Shown: in pieces, positions 60,204 to 64,000 of the stretch
How the letters are laid out: the number at the start of each line of letters is the position of its first letter
Numbering within the stretch: position 1 is the first letter of the stretch
Assembly: GCA_965238045.1 (NCBI GenBank)
Contig: CBDEGU010000012.1
Coordinates: 2,604,001-2,668,000, forward strand
Source of the DNA: CBDEGU01 sp965238045
GTDB taxonomy: Bacteria; Acidobacteriota; Terriglobia; Bryobacterales; UBA6623
Direction: 5' to 3'
Length of the DNA: 64,000 bases
Translations under genes and position numbers: made by a program
The notes under the pieces: generated by a model
Seen by the model: only the letters and a program-made list of their open reading frames with translations
What the model was told of the DNA's origin: nothing
Databases searched by the model: none

Positions 60204-61964
60204 ATGCGCGAAACAATGTATTCCCACCGTACCGACGATGTCAATGAAAAAATTCGCCTTCTTCGTTTAGCACTAGGCTCGGCGAACTATGACCTCGCCC
60301 GGTCACTGGCCGAGTCGATCAAAGACACGATTACGTTTTCCCAGCAGGTGAACCAAGACCCCGGGCCCGCCGACTTCGGCGCCGGAGCGTCGCGCCGGGT
60401 TGAGGAACTCCCCGATCCCTGGCGGCGATGGGCGCGGGGCTGGACCTACTACGGCGTCGTGACACTCGACGAGACGGTTGGGCTCGCGCGGCGGCGTGAG
60501 CCGGTCGAGCTGCGAGCGGCCTTTCCAGTGGACGAAACTTCGATGCTCGCCCGCGAACTGCGCGTGGCGCGGATCGATCCCGAGCGCGGAACCTTGCATG
60601 AGATCCCCTGCCAGGTGATGAAAGAGACCCTTCGAGGCGAACGGCGGCATTGCCGGCTGCTGTTTCTCGCCGACACGAGGGCGCATGTCCGGAGCCAGTA
60701 TCTTGTCTTCCACGGCAACCCCGGCGCCGAGATGCCTGCATATGTCACGGACCTGGAAATCAGCGGCGAAGGCTACAAGCTCGACATCGAAAACGACTAC
60801 TATCGCGCTTCCCTGTCGCGGCAAATGGGACAGCTCGAGCGTTTGACCTTGAAGCACGACCATGGCCTGGAACTCTTCTCGGCTGGCAACGGACATGGCG
60901 AGCCTCCTGGAATCGACTGGGCCCATGACTACGTGACCAGCGGCGCCTATCAGAAGATGCGAGTCACCAATTGGGCCGAGTGCCCAAACTACGAAGTGAT
61001 TCGAGGTCCGCTTTGCGCGGTGGTTCGGCGCTGGGGATTTCCTCATTCGACGGTCCATCCCCTGTTCACGCCGAGCCGAATGCATATCGACGTGGAATAC
61101 CGCTTCTACGCGGGCGTGCCGTATCTGATGAAGCAGGGCGCGATGGAGGTGATCAAGGATCTCGACATCACTTACTTGCGCGACGATGAGTGGGTGTTCT
61201 CAGGGCATCCCTTTACCGGCCTGGTCTGGATGGCGAGCGACGGCAAGCTGCGTATCGGGCCAGTCGAGGAGCGCTCCAAGGATGATCTCTGGTCGATCGG
61301 TTTCTTCAACCGCCAAAGCCGCAACGCCTTCATCGCGCTGTTTCTCGTCCACGAGGCGGAGAACTTCGACGGACTCAAGCATGCCGGGGCGCCGACGCTA
61401 AATTACCAGAATCACGGCCAGATCTGGAGCCGCTGGGCCGCGCGGGACAATCCCCATCTGCCGGCGGGAACGAGGCTAAGACAAAAGAACGCCTATCTGG
61501 TTCTGCCCTTCGATGAAAACGACGGACCGAGAATGGTCGAGAACTTCCGCCACCAGTTGCTCAACCCCCTGGCTGTTTCCCAGGGCGAGCGAGCCGATGT
61601 CGGACGCGCCCGGGAATCCACCGGAAGACTGGCGCGGCGGGGAGAAGCCGGCGATACGTCCATTCCGAAACGCGCGGTGTGGGACGCGCTGCGGGAGGTT
61701 CGAGATGATCAGTTATATAAGGTCGACGCCAATGTGGTTGACATGGGATACGTCTACGACGTGCGTATTCGCGACGATGTCGTGCTTGTGCTGCTGACGA
61801 TGCCGCACCGAGGCCGGCCCAAGTACGGGTTTATCGGCGAGCCGATTCGCAAGCGGCTCCGGCGGCTAGATGGCGTCCGCGAGGTAAGGATTGAGCCCAT
61901 CTGGGACCCACCCTGGGACGCCAATCGCATGACGCCCAAGGGCCGCCAAGCTCTAGGGTTCTAG
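60204..61964 (+). CDS. Large protein with C-terminal MIP18/DUF59 domain
   Basis: A 586-residue protein from ATG 60204, with a GGG ribosome-like site five bases upstream. The N-terminal 470 residues (from RAAFPVDETSMLARELRVA on) look like a beta-sandwich, sugar-binding-type fold of unknown function (IENDYYRASLSRQMGQLERL). The last 100 residues match the MIP18/PaaD-like domain of iron-sulfur assembly factors (VWDALREVRDDQLYKVDANV). Joining an assembly-type domain to this large region is unusual. No signal peptide is visible, unlike its neighbours. It may mature the exported partners' cofactors, but that is speculation. Confidence 0.65.
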   Translation: MRETMYSHRTDDVNEKIRLLRLALGSANYDLARSLAESIKDTITFSQQVNQDPGPADFGAGASRRVEELPDPWRRWARGWTYYGVVTLDETVGLARRREPVELRAAFPVDETSMLARELRVARIDPERGTLHEIPCQVMKETLRGERRHCRLLFLADTRAHVRSQYLVFHGNPGAEMPAYVTDLEISGEGYKLDIENDYYRASLSRQMGQLERLTLKHDHGLELFSAGNGHGEPPGIDWAHDYVTSGAYQKMRVTNWAECPNYEVIRGPLCAVVRRWGFPHSTVHPLFTPSRMHIDVEYRFYAGVPYLMKQGAMEVIKDLDITYLRDDEWVFSGHPFTGLVWMASDGKLRIGPVEERSKDDLWSIGFFNRQSRNAFIALFLVHEAENFDGLKHAGAPTLNYQNHGQIWSRWAARDNPHLPAGTRLRQKNAYLVLPFDENDGPRMVENFRHQLLNPLAVSQGERADVGRARESTGRLARRGEAGDTSIPKRAVWDALREVRDDQLYKVDANVVDMGYVYDVRIRDDVVLVLLTMPHRGRPKYGFIGEPIRKRLRRLDGVREVRIEPIWDPPWDANRMTPKGRQALGF

Positions 61965-61992
61965 CCCCCGGGCGCCGAGTCATGAGGCAAAT

Positions 61993-64000
61993 GTGAAATT
62001 TATCGAGTACTGGAATTCGTTCCTGCCCTGTGCCGCAGGGGTTGCGGCCATCCTGCTGTGGCCAGCGGTGGATGTCGCCGCTCAGGACCGGCCCAGCCCC
62101 GGCGGCAAACAGGCTGGGGTCGATGAACAGTACGCCGCCCTCTGTGCCGGCTGCCACGGACCAGCGGCGGGCGGCAGTGATCGCGGCCCCGCGCTAGCCG
62201 ATAGCCGTAAACTGCGAAAACTCTCGGAGAACGACATCCTCGGCATCATCCGCGACGGCGCCCAGGGAGGCATGCCTGCCTTCAAGCTGCCCGAAGGGCG
62301 ACTGCGACGGCTGGCGCAATGGGTACACGCGCTCAATGCCTCGGCCTACGATGTCGTCCCACCCATGGACACGGCGGCTGGGGAGCGATTTTTCTTCGGT
62401 CAAGGCCAGTGCGCCTCGTGTCACATGATCGCCGGGCGAGGCGGCACGAAAGGCCCCGACCTCTCGGGCATCGGACGTCAGTTCACAACAAGCGAACTCG
62501 AGCAGGCGCTCGACGACCCGGCCTCGAGGGCAGAGAATCGGTCGTCGTCGTCGTGCCCGGGCTGGGCCTGGTGCCCTGAAAATCCGTGGGAAGTGGTCAG
62601 TGTTCGTCTGCGTGACGGTTCGCGCCTGCGCGGCTTTGCTCGCGGACGCGGAAAGCACGACTTGCAGTTGCAAACCCTCGATGGCCGGTTCCACTTCTTA
62701 CTCGACGATGAGTACGACGAAATCATCGCCGAGGAAACCCCGCTGATGCCGCCCCTGGACGCCTCGCCGGAACAGCGCCGCGATCTGCTGAGCTATCTCA
62801 GCCGCCGGGGAGGCATCGTCGCGGGTCCTCTGACCGGCGACCCGCAAGAGGTCTCGGCCGCTGAAATTCTCCGCGTCATGGAGCCCCAAGCCGGCGAATG
62901 GCCCACATATAACGGCCTCCCGAGCGGCAATCGCCACAGCCAGCTCGATCAAATCAACACCGAAAACGTGGCCCGCCTGCAGCTTCAGTGGACATACTCG
63001 ATTCCCTACACACCGCTGGAGATGACTCCGCTTGTGAGCGGCGGAATGATGTTCGTCACCGGGCCGAACCGCGTCTGCGCGCTCGACTCGAGAACCGGAC
63101 ACCAGATCTGGTGCTACAGCAGGCCCCGCACACCGGCCGGCGGTATCTCCGGTGACGCCGCGCTGGGCGCGAACCGGGGTGTCGCGATCCTGGGCGATCG
63201 CGTCTTCTTCCATACCGACGACGCGCGCCTGATCTGCCTCAATCGGATCACCGGCGCCCTGATGTGGGACGTGCTTATGGCCGACCAGCCCGGGCCTTAC
63301 GGGGCGACCGCGGCTCCGCTCGTCGTCGGCGACCTGGTCATCACCGGCATTGGCGGAGGCGACCAGGGCATTCGCGGCTTTCTTGATGCCTACAAGGCCA
63401 CGACCGGCGAGCGTGCCTGGCGTTTCTGGACGATTCCGAAACCCGGCGAGCCGGGCTCGGAAACCTGGGCCGGATCTGCCCTGCCCGTTGGCGGAGGAGC
63501 CACCTGGCTGACCGGCTCCTACGATGCCGAAACTGGCCTGCTCTACTGGCCGACCGGCAACCCCTTCCCCGACACCGACGGCGCCGAACGCGGGGGCGAC
63601 AATCTCTACACCAATTCCGTGGTCGCGCTAGAGGCGAGGACGGGCAAACTGCGCTGGCATTTCCAGTACACGCCTCATGATCTCCACGATTGGGATGCCA
63701 CCGAACCATTGCTGGTCGTCAATACACGCTTCCAAGGGCGCGACCGGAAGCTGCTGCTGCAAGCGAACCGGAATGGATTCTATTACGTGCTCGACCGCGT
63801 GACGGGAGAATTTTTGCTGGGGGAACCGTTTGTAAAACGGCTGACCTGGGCGAGCGGCATCGACTCGAAAGGAGTACCTCAATTGAAGGACGGCAACCGG
63901 CCCACTCCGCTCGGCGTGGTTTCCTGTCCGGCCGTGCGAGGGGCGACGAACTGGTATTCCACGGCCTTTCACCCGGCAACCCGTCTGCTCTACGTGATGG
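61993..64000 (+). CDS. Dicytochrome c plus PQQ-propeller dehydrogenase-like protein (end beyond window)
   Basis: The frame from GTG 61993 is open to the window end; GAGGCAAAT precedes it. After a signal-like segment (AGVAAILLWPAVDVAAQ) come two cytochrome c sites (CAGCH near residue 54, CASCH near 140) and a segment resembling haem-binding dehydrogenase linkers (VVSVRLRDGSRLRGFARG). A quinoprotein propeller follows (WPTYNGLPSGNRHSQL, WRFWTIPKPGEPGSE, LHDWDATEPLLV). It resembles PQQ-dependent alcohol dehydrogenases, acting in the periplasm and passing electrons to the cytochromes. The visible part is about 669 codons. It follows the MIP18-type gene by 28 bp. Confidence 0.9.
   Translation, partial: MKFIEYWNSFLPCAAGVAAILLWPAVDVAAQDRPSPGGKQAGVDEQYAALCAGCHGPAAGGSDRGPALADSRKLRKLSENDILGIIRDGAQGGMPAFKLPEGRLRRLAQWVHALNASAYDVVPPMDTAAGERFFFGQGQCASCHMIAGRGGTKGPDLSGIGRQFTTSELEQALDDPASRAENRSSSSCPGWAWCPENPWEVVSVRLRDGSRLRGFARGRGKHDLQLQTLDGRFHFLLDDEYDEIIAEETPLMPPLDASPEQRRDLLSYLSRRGGIVAGPLTGDPQEVSAAEILRVMEPQAGEWPTYNGLPSGNRHSQLDQINTENVARLQLQWTYSIPYTPLEMTPLVSGGMMFVTGPNRVCALDSRTGHQIWCYSRPRTPAGGISGDAALGANRGVAILGDRVFFHTDDARLICLNRITGALMWDVLMADQPGPYGATAAPLVVGDLVITGIGGGDQGIRGFLDAYKATTGERAWRFWTIPKPGEPGSETWAGSALPVGGGATWLTGSYDAETGLLYWPTGNPFPDTDGAERGGDNLYTNSVVALEARTGKLRWHFQYTPHDLHDWDATEPLLVVNTRFQGRDRKLLLQANRNGFYYVLDRVTGEFLLGEPFVKRLTWASGIDSKGVPQLKDGNRPTPLGVVSCPAVRGATNWYSTAFHPATRLLYVM

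Overview
The window is a high-GC, repeat-rich bacterial segment, most likely from an acidobacterium of the Solibacter/Bryobacter type. This is inferred from gene content, not from a marker tree. The clues are an ankyrin plus VWFA-like protein of the kind expanded in Acidobacteria, a DUF1549/DUF1553 (Planctomycete-type cytochrome) and DUF1501 pair, PQQ-type beta-propellers, a bacterial ComA homologue, and many decaying insertion sequences.

Layout. 1-9.2 kb is a degraded accessory region: a partial IS, a tRNA-Pro 3' fragment between 40-bp direct repeats, a SWIM zinc-finger gene with a frameshift, a TOTE-type primase-helicase with an in-frame stop, and two truncated genes. 9.5-11.6 kb is an IS91-type pair (tyrosine recombinase plus HUH transposase). 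12.9-15.6 kb is a peroxide-defence operon (Fur/PerR-type regulator, then katG). 16.2-21.0 kb holds a small gene coupled to an HU-type protein, a broken integrase carrying an inverted 342-bp copy of part of the neighbouring membrane/PQQ gene, and gene fragments. 21.1-40.9 kb is mostly housekeeping and catabolism: PHP phosphatase, MFS transporter, trpS, recG, rsmD, DoxX, deacylase, sialidase, acnA, permease, acyltransferase-like protein, ankyrin-VWA protein, sugar epimerase and RraA-like protein. Two families of terminal-inverted-repeat elements (MITE-like) punctuate it.

41.0-52 kb is the second accessory region. It holds a REP-associated tyrosine transposase (RAYT, frameshifted) between inverted REP hairpins, a SIR2-STAND anti-phage-type gene split by an IS1595 insertion, and a type II restriction-modification locus. 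In that locus the nuclease is a clear BamHI homologue (one frameshift), with a controller protein and a beta-class methyltransferase. A second IS1595 copy, a BrnTA toxin-antitoxin pair, a cluster of GTAG-headed REP hairpins and a candidate structured RNA of about 320 nt ending in an intrinsic terminator follow.

52.4-64 kb holds a Gfo/Idh/MocA oxidoreductase, a ComA-family gene split by an IS256-type element, and a run of secreted-protein genes (DUF1549/1553 cytochrome protein, Tat-exported DUF1501 protein, a large protein with a C-terminal MIP18/DUF59 domain, and a dicytochrome-PQQ propeller protein cut by the window edge).

The defence genes (SIR2-STAND, BamHI-like system, TOTE enzyme, BrnTA) are mostly damaged by point lesions or insertions, and the two IS1595 events and the IS256-type event have readable target duplications. 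The intact parts read as ordinary metabolism with several translationally coupled small genes.
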